Shown: piece after piece, positions 1 to 6,212 of the stretch
Layout: every line of letters begins with the position of its first letter
How positions within the stretch are numbered: the first letter of the stretch is position 1
NCBI GenBank assembly: GCA_021845835.1
Contig: JAJZVE010000259.1
Location: forward strand, 1 to 6,652
Length of the DNA stretch: 6,652 bases
Reading direction: 5' to 3'
Source of the DNA: Pseudomonadota bacterium
Lineage (GTDB): Bacteria > Pseudomonadota > Alphaproteobacteria > Acetobacterales > Acetobacteraceae
Made by a program: the position numbers and the translations under genes
Notes under the pieces: model-generated
What the model was told of the DNA's origin: nothing
What the model saw: the letters and a program-made list of their open reading frames with translations, nothing else
Database searches by the model: none

Positions 1-17
1 ACCGGCTGGCACGGCGG

Positions 18-2012
18 ATGGCGCGCAACGAAACCCTGCAATCCAGGCAGGGGCGCAGCGTGCTGCTCGCCCTGCTGGTCGCGGCGCTGCTGGCGTTCCC
101 CTACGTCGATGGCAACGACGCCGACATCGACAGCATGGCCAATGCCTCTGCCTACGCGGCGCTGGCGCTCGGCCTCAACATCGTGGTCGGTTTCGCCGGG
201 CTGCTCGATCTCGGCTATGCCGCGTTCTTCGCCATCGGCGCCTATCTGTACGGCGTGTTCACCTCGTTCCAGGTGATGCCGCACTGGTCGCCGTACTGGC
301 AGCCGCTGGCGGTGCTGCATCTGGTCCAGAAGATCAACCAGGGCGGCGGCGACCTGGTGCATTTCACGCTGTCGTTCTGGCTCGCTCTGCCGCTGGCGGC
401 GCTGGTCACGGCGTTCAGCGGCGTGCTGTTCGGCGCGCCGACGCTCAGGCTGCGCGGCGACTACCTCGCCATCGTCACGCTCGGCTTCGGCGAGATCGTG
501 CCGATCGTGGCGCGCAACACGCCGGGCGTGACCAACGGCGCCGCCGGCCTCAACGGCATCCAGGCGCCATCGCTGTTCGGCCACAATTTCAACGTGCAGG
601 CGACGCCGTACTACTATGTCGGCCTCGCCCTGGTGGCGGCGCTGATGTTCACGAGCTTCCGGCTGCGGGATTCGCGCATCGGCCGCGCCTGGATGGCGGT
701 GCGCGAGGACGAGACGGCGGCGGGCGCGATGGGCGTGGACCGCACGCGCAGCAAGCTGCTGGCGTTCGCGATCGGCGCCGCCTTCGCCGGCATGGTCGGC
801 GTGTTCTACGTCGCCAAGCTGCAGACCGCGACGCCGGACATGTTCGGCTTCCCGGTGTCGGTGATGATCCTGGTCATGGTGGTGCTGGGCGGCATGGGCA
901 GCGTGTGGGGCGTCGTCGCTGGCGCGGCGCTGCTGTCGCTGCTGCAGTCCTGGTTCCTGCCCGACCTCACCGACTGGCTGCACATGTTCGGCGCCGCCGT
1001 CGGCAGCGACGGGCTGCAGCAGATCGACCTCGCCCGTTCGACCGAGCTGATCTTCGGCATCCTGCTCGTCCTGATGATGCTGTTCCGCCGCGACGGGCTG
1101 ATCCCGGCGACGCGCAACACGGGCGCGCTCGATTTCGCGGCCCAGCATGTGCAGGGCGTGCAGCGCGGCGGCTTCGAGGCGGAGCGGGCGCGCCGCGTGT
1201 TCGCCCCGCCCGGGTTGAAGGGCGGCAACATGCTGGAGGTGCGCGGCATCACCGTGCGCTTCGGTGGACTGCTGGCGCTCGACGCCATCGATCTGACAGT
1301 GCCGACCGGCGGCGTGGTCGCGGTGATCGGACCCAACGGCTCCGGCAAATCGACGCTGTTCAACGTCATCACCGGCCTCGTGCCGGCCGAGCGCGGCAGC
1401 ATCCGCTTCGCCGGCGCGGAAATCCGCGGCCTGCCGCCGCATCGCATCCTGGCGCGCGGGCTGGCGCGCACCTTCCAGAACATCCGGCTGTTCGCCAATC
1501 TCTCTGTGCTGGACAACGTGCTGATCGGCCAGCACGCGCGGCTGTCCAGCGGCGTGCTCGGCGCGGTGCTGCGGCCGCGGCGCACGCGCGTGGAGGAAGC
1601 CGCGGCGGTGCAGCGCGCGCACGATATCATCGCCCTGTTCGGCAACCGGCTGACGCCGCGGCTCGCACAGGCGGTCTCGCATCTCTCCTACGCCAACCGC
1701 CGCCGCGTTGAGATCGCGCGCGCGCTGGCGAGCGGCCCCTCCCTGCTGCTGCTGGACGAGCCGACCGCGGGGATGAACCCCGCCGAGACGCTGGAACTCG
1801 CCGAGCAGATCAGGAGCCTGCATGCGCTCGGCCTGACCATCCTGCTGATCGAGCACAAGCTCGACGTGGTGACGCAGCTTGCCGACAAGGTGGTCGTGCT
1901 CGACCACGGCGCGAAGCTGACGGAGGGGCCGCCGGACCAGGTCCGCCGCAACGAGGAGGTACTGCGCGCCTATCTCGGCCGCGTCGCACGGGAGGCGCTG
2001 GATGCCGCCTGA
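18..2012 (+). CDS. livM-livG: Fused LivM permease / LivG ATPase of a branched-chain amino acid ABC transporter
   Basis: This 664-residue protein joins two subunits of a HAAT-family amino acid importer in the inner membrane. Residues about 1-360 are the LivM permease. It has roughly eight hydrophobic segments (near 14-31, 42-61, 65-85, 117-142, 198-215, 246-267, 277-311 and 340-356) and the family stretch GDYLAIVTLGFGEI at 147-160. A hydrophilic linker of about 45 residues leads to a complete LivG ATPase from about 405. The ATPase has Walker A GPNGSGKST (438-446), Q-loop Gln487, signature LSYAN (556-560), Walker B LLLLDEP (576-582) and switch His613. Such fusions are known in proteobacteria. 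The ATG at 18 gives a plausible N-terminus, but the frame stays open to the window edge and no strong ribosome binding site precedes it, so the start may lie further left. The gene overlaps livF by 11 bp. The exact substrate (branched-chain or another amino acid, amide or urea) cannot be told from sequence alone. Confidence 0.93.
   Translation: MARNETLQSRQGRSVLLALLVAALLAFPYVDGNDADIDSMANASAYAALALGLNIVVGFAGLLDLGYAAFFAIGAYLYGVFTSFQVMPHWSPYWQPLAVLHLVQKINQGGGDLVHFTLSFWLALPLAALVTAFSGVLFGAPTLRLRGDYLAIVTLGFGEIVPIVARNTPGVTNGAAGLNGIQAPSLFGHNFNVQATPYYYVGLALVAALMFTSFRLRDSRIGRAWMAVREDETAAGAMGVDRTRSKLLAFAIGAAFAGMVGVFYVAKLQTATPDMFGFPVSVMILVMVVLGGMGSVWGVVAGAALLSLLQSWFLPDLTDWLHMFGAAVGSDGLQQIDLARSTELIFGILLVLMMLFRRDGLIPATRNTGALDFAAQHVQGVQRGGFEAERARRVFAPPGLKGGNMLEVRGITVRFGGLLALDAIDLTVPTGGVVAVIGPNGSGKSTLFNVITGLVPAERGSIRFAGAEIRGLPPHRILARGLARTFQNIRLFANLSVLDNVLIGQHARLSSGVLGAVLRPRRTRVEEAAAVQRAHDIIALFGNRLTPRLAQAVSHLSYANRRRVEIARALASGPSLLLLDEPTAGMNPAETLELAEQIRSLHALGLTILLIEHKLDVVTQLADKVVVLDHGAKLTEGPPDQVRRNEEVLRAYLGRVAREALDAA
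1218..1232 (+). promoter_or_regulatory. Candidate internal ribosome binding site and ATG for free LivG
   Basis: Inside the fused gene, AAGGG (1218-1222) lies 7 nt before an in-frame ATG (1230-1232), which is Met405. Translation from here would give a 260-residue protein beginning MLEVRGITVRFGG, the usual length and N-terminus of a stand-alone LivG. The site is seen directly. Its use in the cell is inference, and it may only be a relic of the ancestral livG start. Confidence 0.4.
1990..1995 (+). promoter_or_regulatory. Ribosome binding site of livF
   Basis: GGGAGG lies 6 nt before the ATG at 2002, inside the last codons of the LivM-LivG gene. It fixes the livF start within the upstream coding sequence and supports coupled translation of the two ATPases. 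Confidence 0.75.
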
Positions 2013-2745
2013 CGCCGGCCTGCTGGAATTCCGCAACGTCAACACGCATTACGGCGACCTGCACGTGCTGAAAGACGTGAGCTGCGCCATCGGCCGCGGC
2101 GAGATCGTGGCGCTGCTGGGCGGCAACGCCAGCGGCAAATCGACCACGATGAAGACCATCATGGGCGTGGTGCGGCCGACCAGCGGCGCCGTGCTGTTCG
2201 ACGGCAAGCCGATCGAACGGCTGCGCACCGCCGAGCGCGTCAAACGCGGCATCGCGCCGGTGCCGGAGGCGCGGCGGCTGTTCCCGCGCATGACGGTGCT
2301 GGAGAACCTGGAACTCGGCGCCTACACGCGCCCGCGCGGCCCGCAGTTCGAGGATGACCTGGAGCGTGTCTATGCGCTGTTCCCGCGGGTGAAAGAACGC
2401 CGGTTGCAGTTGGCGGGCACGCTGTCGGGCGGCGAACAGCAGATGGTGGCGATCGGCCGTGCGCTGATGGCGCGCCCGCGGCTGCTCTGCATGGACGAAC
2501 CCTCGATGGGCCTGTCGCCGCGGCTGGTCGAGCGGGTGTTCGACATCATCCAGGAGATCAACCGCCAGGGCACGACGATTTTCATGGTCGAGCAGAATGC
2601 GGCGATGGCGCTGTCGATCGCGCACCGCGCCTATGTGCTGCAGACCGGGCAGGTGGTGCTGTCGGGCGAGGCGGCGCGGCTGCGCCAGGACCCGGCGATC
2701 CGCGAGGCGTACCTGGGCGAACTGCACACGAACGCGGCGGCCTGA
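2002..2745 (+). CDS. livF: LivF, branched-chain amino acid ABC transporter ATP-binding protein
   Basis: This is the second cytoplasmic ATPase of the Liv-type importer, expected to pair with the LivG domain of the upstream fusion. Its 247 residues match the usual LivF length. It carries Walker A GGNASGKST (40-48), Q-loop region near PVPEARRLFPRMTV (87-99), signature LSGGEQQ (141-147) and Walker B LLCMDEP (161-167). The switch position reads VEQN, with Gln198 where most ABC ATPases have His. This substitution is usual in LivF proteins, including that of E. coli, so the LivG half probably supplies the canonical switch His. Walker A has Ala where GPNGAGKTT-type loops have Gly, but the GKS/T core is intact. 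The start overlaps the end of the fusion gene and has a strong ribosome binding site. The gene ends at a hairpin facing the convergent amine oxidase gene, so it is probably last in its operon. Confidence 0.95.
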   Translation: MPPDAGLLEFRNVNTHYGDLHVLKDVSCAIGRGEIVALLGGNASGKSTTMKTIMGVVRPTSGAVLFDGKPIERLRTAERVKRGIAPVPEARRLFPRMTVLENLELGAYTRPRGPQFEDDLERVYALFPRVKERRLQLAGTLSGGEQQMVAIGRALMARPRLLCMDEPSMGLSPRLVERVFDIIQEINRQGTTIFMVEQNAAMALSIAHRAYVLQTGQVVLSGEAARLRQDPAIREAYLGELHTNAAA

Positions 2746-2762
2746 GCGGCGGCAACCGCCGC
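2746..2762. terminator. Perfect GC hairpin between convergent genes, candidate two-way terminator
   Basis: GCGGCGG (2746-2752), loop CAA (2753-2755) and CCGCCGC (2756-2762) form a perfect 7-bp stem. It exactly fills the gap between the livF stop codon and the amine oxidase stop codon on the other strand. No T-run follows on either strand, so it is not a classical intrinsic terminator. In this GC-rich setting it may still slow polymerase or protect 3' ends. Function is inferred from position. Confidence 0.4.
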
Positions 2763-4064
2763 CTATGCCGGCGCGCTGAACCCGAGTGTCCGCGCCGCCG
2801 CCGCGCCCGCCCGCTCGCCCGAGACATAGGCGCCGCCGACGGTGCCGGCGAGGCCGTCCATGCACCACGCCTCGCCGGCGAACCACAGCCGATCCGCCAG
2901 CGGCGTGTCCATCGCCGCCCGCCCCTCCACGCAGCCCGGACGGGCATAGGCATAGGCGCCGAGGAAAGCCGGATGGGTGCCCCAATCCGTCACCACCGCC
3001 GCATCGGCGAACGCGGCATCGGCCGCGTCCCCGAGCAACCGGCGCAGTTCCGCGCGCGCGAACGACGCGGTCGCCGCCGCCCCCGCCTGCGCCAGCGCCC
3101 AGGCCGCCCGGCCGCCGAAGAAGCCGACCGCGTGCGCCTCCCCCTGCGACCACAGCGAAAAGAAGATCGCCTGCTCCGCCGGGTCGTCCAGCCGCCGATA
3201 CAGCGACGTGCCCGGCGCAATGCCGAGCCGGTCGGACCCCGCGGCCGGGATCGCCACCTTGCTCAGTAGGCCCATCGGCAGCCCGTCCAGCGCCGCGCGC
3301 TGCCGCTCCGGCAGGCCGGGCGCGAATGCGATGCCGCCGGCGCGCAGCACGCCGGTGGACACCGTGACGATGGCGGCGCGTGCCGCGAGCGTGCCGAAAT
3401 CGCCCGCCAGTTCCACGCCGCCGCCCGGCCCGTCCCAGGCGATGCGGCGCACCGCGGCGGCGCGGCGGATCTCGCCCGCATCCGGTCCCAGCACGCGCGC
3501 CACCATCGCCCCCAGCCCGCCGGCCACGCGCAGATTGCCGCCGGACAACTCGTTCAGGTGCCAGTCCCGCACCGACAGGTCGCGCGGGTCGGCGGCGGCG
3601 ATCAGGCTGGCTTCCCAGGTCGCGACCGTCGCCGCCCACGGATCGCCGCGCAGCTCCGCGACCGCCGCATCGACGCTGACATCCGCGCCGGACGCCGCCC
3701 GCGCCCGCGCCACCGCCTCGAACCGCTCCCACGTCGCGGCCTGGGCGGCGCTCTCGGCGGCGGTCGCCGGGCGGCCGTCGATCATCACGTGGCGGGTCCA
3801 GTCGCCCTGCGTGTCGCGCAGGCCGATGCCGGCGGCGCGGGCGCGCTCGGCCAGCTTGTTGCGCTCCGCCGCGTGCAGCCAGGTGGCGCCGTGGTCGAAG
3901 GCGGCGCCGCCGAGTTCCGCCGGATGCGCGGTGTAGGCGCGCCCGCCGATGCGCGCGCACGCCTCCAGCACCACGCAGCGCGCCCCGGCGCGCCGCAGCA
4001 CGCCCGCCGCCGCCAGCCCGGCGACGCCGGCGCCGACCACCACAACGTCCAGGTCCGCGGTCAT
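2763..4064 (-). CDS. FAD-dependent amine oxidase (flavin monoamine oxidase family)
   Basis: This 433-residue flavoenzyme probably oxidises an amine with release of an aldehyde, ammonia or amine, and hydrogen peroxide. Its substrate is unknown. The N-terminus has the Rossmann motif VVVGAGVAGLAAA (8-20), ribose-binding Glu34, then ARIGGRA (37-43) and HGATWLH (58-64). Lys269 in LLSKV matches the conserved lysine near flavin N5 in monoamine and polyamine oxidases and LSD1. The C-terminal FAD segment reads LWFAGEAW (393-400) and GTVGGAYVSGERA (407-419). No signal peptide is visible, so it is probably cytoplasmic. The frame extends upstream without a stop, but ATG 4064 is preferred. It follows GAGGAGG (4078-4072) at 7-nt spacing, forms an ATGA overlap with the yacG stop, and places the Rossmann motif at the N-terminus as usual. 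It is last in the infA operon. Confidence 0.9.
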   Translation of the reverse strand: MTADLDVVVVGAGVAGLAAAGVLRRAGARCVVLEACARIGGRAYTAHPAELGGAAFDHGATWLHAAERNKLAERARAAGIGLRDTQGDWTRHVMIDGRPATAAESAAQAATWERFEAVARARAASGADVSVDAAVAELRGDPWAATVATWEASLIAAADPRDLSVRDWHLNELSGGNLRVAGGLGAMVARVLGPDAGEIRRAAAVRRIAWDGPGGGVELAGDFGTLAARAAIVTVSTGVLRAGGIAFAPGLPERQRAALDGLPMGLLSKVAIPAAGSDRLGIAPGTSLYRRLDDPAEQAIFFSLWSQGEAHAVGFFGGRAAWALAQAGAAATASFARAELRRLLGDAADAAFADAAVVTDWGTHPAFLGAYAYARPGCVEGRAAMDTPLADRLWFAGEAWCMDGLAGTVGGAYVSGERAGAAAARTLGFSAPA

Positions 4065-4222
4065 GCCTCGTCCTCCTCGCTGCCCGGCACCGGCGCGGCC
4101 GGGATGCGGTAGCGTTCGCCGAACCAGCGGCCGAGATCGACCTCGGCACAGCGGTCGGAACAGAACGGACGCTTTTCGGGCAGAACAGGCCTGCCGCAAA
4201 TGGGACAGCGCGGTTCGGGCAC
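4061..4222 (-). CDS. yacG: YacG, zinc-binding DNA gyrase inhibitor
   Basis: This is a very small protein of 53 residues. It has the four-cysteine zinc motif of YacG: CPIC (C6, C9) and CSDRC (C21, C25), followed by the family stretch DLGRWFGERYRIP (29-41) and an acidic tail. E. coli YacG binds GyrB and inhibits gyrase; the role here is inferred from that. Eleven residues separate the two cysteine pairs, compared with 15 in E. coli. The GTG at 4222 is chosen because GAGGAG (4236-4231) lies 8 nt before it. An in-frame GTG at 4231 would add three residues and make a GTGA overlap with the RNase gene stop, but it leaves no room for a ribosome binding site. The stop overlaps the amine oxidase start (ATGA). 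It follows an RNase E/G-type gene, as in many alphaproteobacteria. Confidence 0.88.
   Translation of the reverse strand: MPEPRCPICGRPVLPEKRPFCSDRCAEVDLGRWFGERYRIPAAPVPGSEEDEA
4072..4078 (-). promoter_or_regulatory. Ribosome binding site of the amine oxidase gene
   Basis: On the minus strand GAGGAGG lies 7 nt before ATG 4064, inside the last codons of yacG. It decides the start against the much longer open frame upstream, and it doubles as codons for the acidic C-terminus of YacG. Confidence 0.75.
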
Positions 4223-4227
4223 CTCGA

Positions 4228-5319
4228 TCACTCCTCGATGCGCCAGCCGTCGGGGGACAGCGCCGGCTCGGAACGCAGCATGAGGGGTTGTCCCGCCCTG
4301 CGCGCAAGGTCGGCGCGCGCGACCGGATCATCCTGCAACGCCGCCACCACCGCCGGCGCCGCCGCCAGCGCCGGCTTGCGGCCCGGATCTGCGGCAAGCT
4401 GCGCCGCCAGGCGGCGCAGCGCGGCGAGGCCGGCGGCATGCGGGCCGGCGAGGCGTTCGTGCAGCGGCGGATGCACCCGCGGGCGCAGGATTTCGGCAAG
4501 CCCGAGCGCCGTGAAGCCAAGCAGGCGCGGGCGCAGCGGATCGTCCGCCAGCGCCGCCGCCAGATCGGGGCCGAGCCCTGCGCGCCGCCGCGGCGACAGG
4601 CCGGCCAGATCGACCAGGATCGCGCCGGACAGATTGCGCAGGCGGATCTGCCGCGCCAGCGCCGGCAGCGCCGCCCGGTTGGCCGCCAGATGCACCGCCG
4701 CCTTGCCGCCGCGCGTCGCCGCCGCCGCGCCGAGATCGACGTCGATCGCGGTCAGCGCCGGCGTCGGATGGATGTGAAAGCGCAGGCCACCGGGCAGCTC
4801 GCCCGAAGGCTCCGCCAGCGCCGCCACCGCCGCCTCCGCTTCGTCATCGAAGGCGCGCGTCACCAGCCGCAGCCGCTCCCCCAGCGCCGGCCGCAGCGCC
4901 GCGACCAGTGCGGCGTCGTCGATCAGCACCGGCGCCTCGGCATGCAGCGAAGCCAGCCGCCGCACCGCGTCGGGACCGCGCTGCAGCAGCGCCGGCGGGC
5001 CGCTCCCCGCCGCGACCCCGGCGGCGACCGCCAGTCGCGGTCCCTTGCCGCCCTGCGCCGCGCGGGTGACGCGCACCGCGAGCACCGCCCCCTCGGTCGC
5101 GCCCGCGCCGCCGGCGCTGTCGGGCAGGAACCCCTCGGCGCCGGCGACAGCGACAAACGTGCCCGCCAGCGCCGGTGCGCGCGCGATGACGCGCCCGCGA
5201 TGCAGGTCGCCCACGCCGTCCGGCGCGCCCGGCCGCCAGATCGCGTAATCGCACAGCCCCGCATCGTCCATCGCCGCCACCCGCACCTCGCCGGGGCCGG
5301 CGGAGGCGAGCAGCCTCAT
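4228..5319 (-). CDS. Short ribonuclease E/G family protein
   Basis: This 363-residue RNase E/G homologue has an S1-like segment (about 36-98) and a nuclease core. The stretch PALTAIDVDLG (187-197), then ATRGG, then ARQIRLRNLSGAILVDLAGLSP (222-243) aligns with the catalytic region of E. coli RNase E. Asp193 and Asp237 fall where the magnesium ligands D303 and D346 are, with spacing 44 against 43. Differences are clear. Asn of DIN/DVN is Asp195. The Glu of the TEALTAID stretch is Pro. The R-T pair of the 5'-monophosphate sensor is not apparent. The protein ends before any CPxC zinc-link, so it is about 125 residues shorter than E. coli RNase G. Ala-rich composition suggests relaxed constraint outside the core. 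The ATG at 5319 overlaps the maf stop (ATGA) with no clear ribosome binding site, so coupled translation is likely. It could be an active minimal endoribonuclease or a weakened paralogue. Confidence 0.85.
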   Translation of the reverse strand: MRLLASAGPGEVRVAAMDDAGLCDYAIWRPGAPDGVGDLHRGRVIARAPALAGTFVAVAGAEGFLPDSAGGAGATEGAVLAVRVTRAAQGGKGPRLAVAAGVAAGSGPPALLQRGPDAVRRLASLHAEAPVLIDDAALVAALRPALGERLRLVTRAFDDEAEAAVAALAEPSGELPGGLRFHIHPTPALTAIDVDLGAAAATRGGKAAVHLAANRAALPALARQIRLRNLSGAILVDLAGLSPRRRAGLGPDLAAALADDPLRPRLLGFTALGLAEILRPRVHPPLHERLAGPHAAGLAALRRLAAQLAADPGRKPALAAAPAVVAALQDDPVARADLARRAGQPLMLRSEPALSPDGWRIEE

Positions 5320-5897
5320 GGCAGCGGATAGCCGAGGCCGCGCAGCAACTGCGCCGTTTCGAACAGCGGCAGCCCGACCACGCCGGAATAGCTGCCGGCG
5401 AGCGCGCGCACGTGCGCGGCGATGCGGCCCTGGATGGCGTAGCCGCCGGCCTTGCCCTGCCATTCGCCGCTGCCGAGATAGGCCGCGATCTGCGCGTCGG
5501 TCAGCCGCGCGAACGTCACCGCGCTCTCCGCCAGCCGCTCGGCGCGGCGCCCGTCCGGCGCCTGCACCACCACCGCCGTCAGCACCCGATGCCGCCGGCC
5601 GGACAGCAGCGCGAGGCAGGCGCGCGCCTGCTCCGCGCGGTCCGCTTTCGGCAGGATGCGCCGCCCGACCGCGACCACGGTATCGGCGGCCAGCACGAAC
5701 GCGCCTGGCGTCGCCGCCGCTGCCGCCTTGGCCCGCGCCAGACGCAGCGCCAGCGTCCGCGGCAGCTCCCGCGGGCGGGGGGTTTCGTCAATCTCGGGGG
5801 CGAGGACGGCGTCAGGCGCGACGCCGATCTGCGCCAGCAGCGCGCGCCGGCGCGGACTGGCCGAGGCGAGGACCAGGCGTGGCCTGGACAGGCTCAC
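5316..5897 (-). CDS. maf: Maf family nucleoside triphosphate pyrophosphatase (YhdE type)
   Basis: Maf proteins hydrolyse non-standard or surplus nucleoside triphosphates to monophosphates in the cytoplasm. The 193 residues match the family length. The phosphate-binding motif LASASPRR is at 10-17, ADTVV with catalytic Asp72 at 71-75, ILPK with Lys84 near 81-84, [10 protein letters not shown] at 148-157 and [11 protein letters not shown] at 168-178. The AIQG form (Gln156) resembles the YhdE subfamily, which acts on dTTP and UTP, rather than the YceF subfamily (7-methyl-GTP). This subfamily call rests on motif memory. The start is a GTG at 5897 that overlaps the infA stop as GTGA. It has no obvious ribosome binding site, pointing to re-initiation by ribosomes finishing infA. 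The stop overlaps the next gene as ATGA. Confidence 0.94.
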   Translation of the reverse strand: MSLSRPRLVLASASPRRRALLAQIGVAPDAVLAPEIDETPRPRELPRTLALRLARAKAAAAATPGAFVLAADTVVAVGRRILPKADRAEQARACLALLSGRRHRVLTAVVVQAPDGRRAERLAESAVTFARLTDAQIAAYLGSGEWQGKAGGYAIQGRIAAHVRALAGSYSGVVGLPLFETAQLLRGLGYPLP

Positions 5898-6112
5898 TTG
5901 TAACGGAACGTGATCCGGCCCTTGGTGAGGTCGTAGGGCGTCATCTCCACATTCACCCGGTCGCCGGCGAGCACGCGAATGCGGTTCTTGCGCATCTTGC
6001 CGCTGGTATGGGCGAGGATGACGTGTTCGTTGTCAAGCTTCACGCGGAACATCGCGTTGGGCAGCAGCTCCGTGACCGTGCCGCTGAACTCGATCATGTC
6101 TTCTTTCGACAT
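5894..6112 (-). CDS. infA: Translation initiation factor IF-1
   Basis: IF-1 binds the ribosomal A site on the 30S subunit and helps IF-2 and IF-3 during initiation. The 72 residues begin MSKEDMIEF and form one S1-like OB fold. The highly conserved stretches [20 protein letters not shown] and [15 protein letters not shown] fit IF-1 over its whole length. ATG 6112 gives the standard N-terminus. A GTG directly before it (6115) would add one residue and is less likely. A purine-rich AGAGGGG run (6121-6115) lies just upstream, with the GAGG core 4 nt from the ATG. It is first in the five-gene minus-strand unit, and its stop overlaps the maf start. Confidence 0.97.
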   Translation of the reverse strand: MSKEDMIEFSGTVTELLPNAMFRVKLDNEHVILAHTSGKMRKNRIRVLAGDRVNVEMTPYDLTKGRITFRYK

Positions 6113-6212
6113 CACCCCTCTGTGCCGCTGTGCGGTGCGGCGCGAACATGAGGAACCGGGCCGGTCAGGTCAAGGCGGCACGGCGCGGCAGCGATGGTCG
6201 GAAAGGCGAGCC
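6113..6212. other. Divergent intergenic region between infA and the DUF2147 gene
   Basis: These 100 bp separate two genes read in opposite directions. The region holds the infA promoter candidate and the ribosome binding sites of both genes. I see no convincing -10/-35 pair for the rightward gene, no long inverted repeat and no RNA gene. Confidence 0.6.
6145..6173 (-). promoter_or_regulatory. Candidate sigma-70 type promoter of the infA operon
   Basis: On the minus strand TTGACC (6173-6168) matches the -35 consensus in 5 of 6 bases. After a 17-bp spacer, CATGTT (6150-6145) is a weak -10, matching 3 of 6. Transcription would start near 6138, leaving a leader of about 25 nt that contains the purine-rich site before infA. 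The -35 match, exact spacing and position support it. The -10 is poor, as is common in GC-rich alphaproteobacteria. Confidence 0.5.

Noticed and set aside
1..17. Possible end of an upstream livH gene
   Set aside because: Seventeen bases carry no stop codon in a frame that could be assigned to it. Nothing can be claimed.
2786..3936. Several plus-strand frames opposite the amine oxidase gene (up to 319 codons)
   Set aside because: Pro/Arg/Ser-rich shadow translations without motifs, opposite a clear flavoenzyme.
1810..4149. Long minus-strand open frame (779 codons) overlapping livF and the amine oxidase gene in another frame
   Set aside because: It has Arg/Gly/Ala-rich low-complexity translation and covers livF antisense and a shifted frame of the amine oxidase. 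No motif supports it.
4065..4520. N-terminal extension of the amine oxidase frame up to 4520
   Set aside because: The extension runs across yacG and the end of the RNase gene in another frame and has no domain. A strong ribosome binding site and Rossmann motif support the start at 4064.
4366..4996. Decamer CAGCGCCGGC repeated five times (starting at 4366, 4657, 4753, 4882 and 4987), plus a one-mismatch copy at 5167
   Set aside because: All five exact copies lie in the same codon phase and encode Pro-Ala-Leu in the RNase-like gene. They reflect codon and amino acid bias, not a spaced DNA repeat or uptake signal.
3949..5331. Long plus-strand open frame (460 codons) opposite yacG, the RNase gene and the start of the amine oxidase gene
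   Set aside because: It is rich in Arg, Ala, Pro and Gln with no recognisable domain, and it runs opposite well-supported genes. Such frames are a by-product of high GC content.
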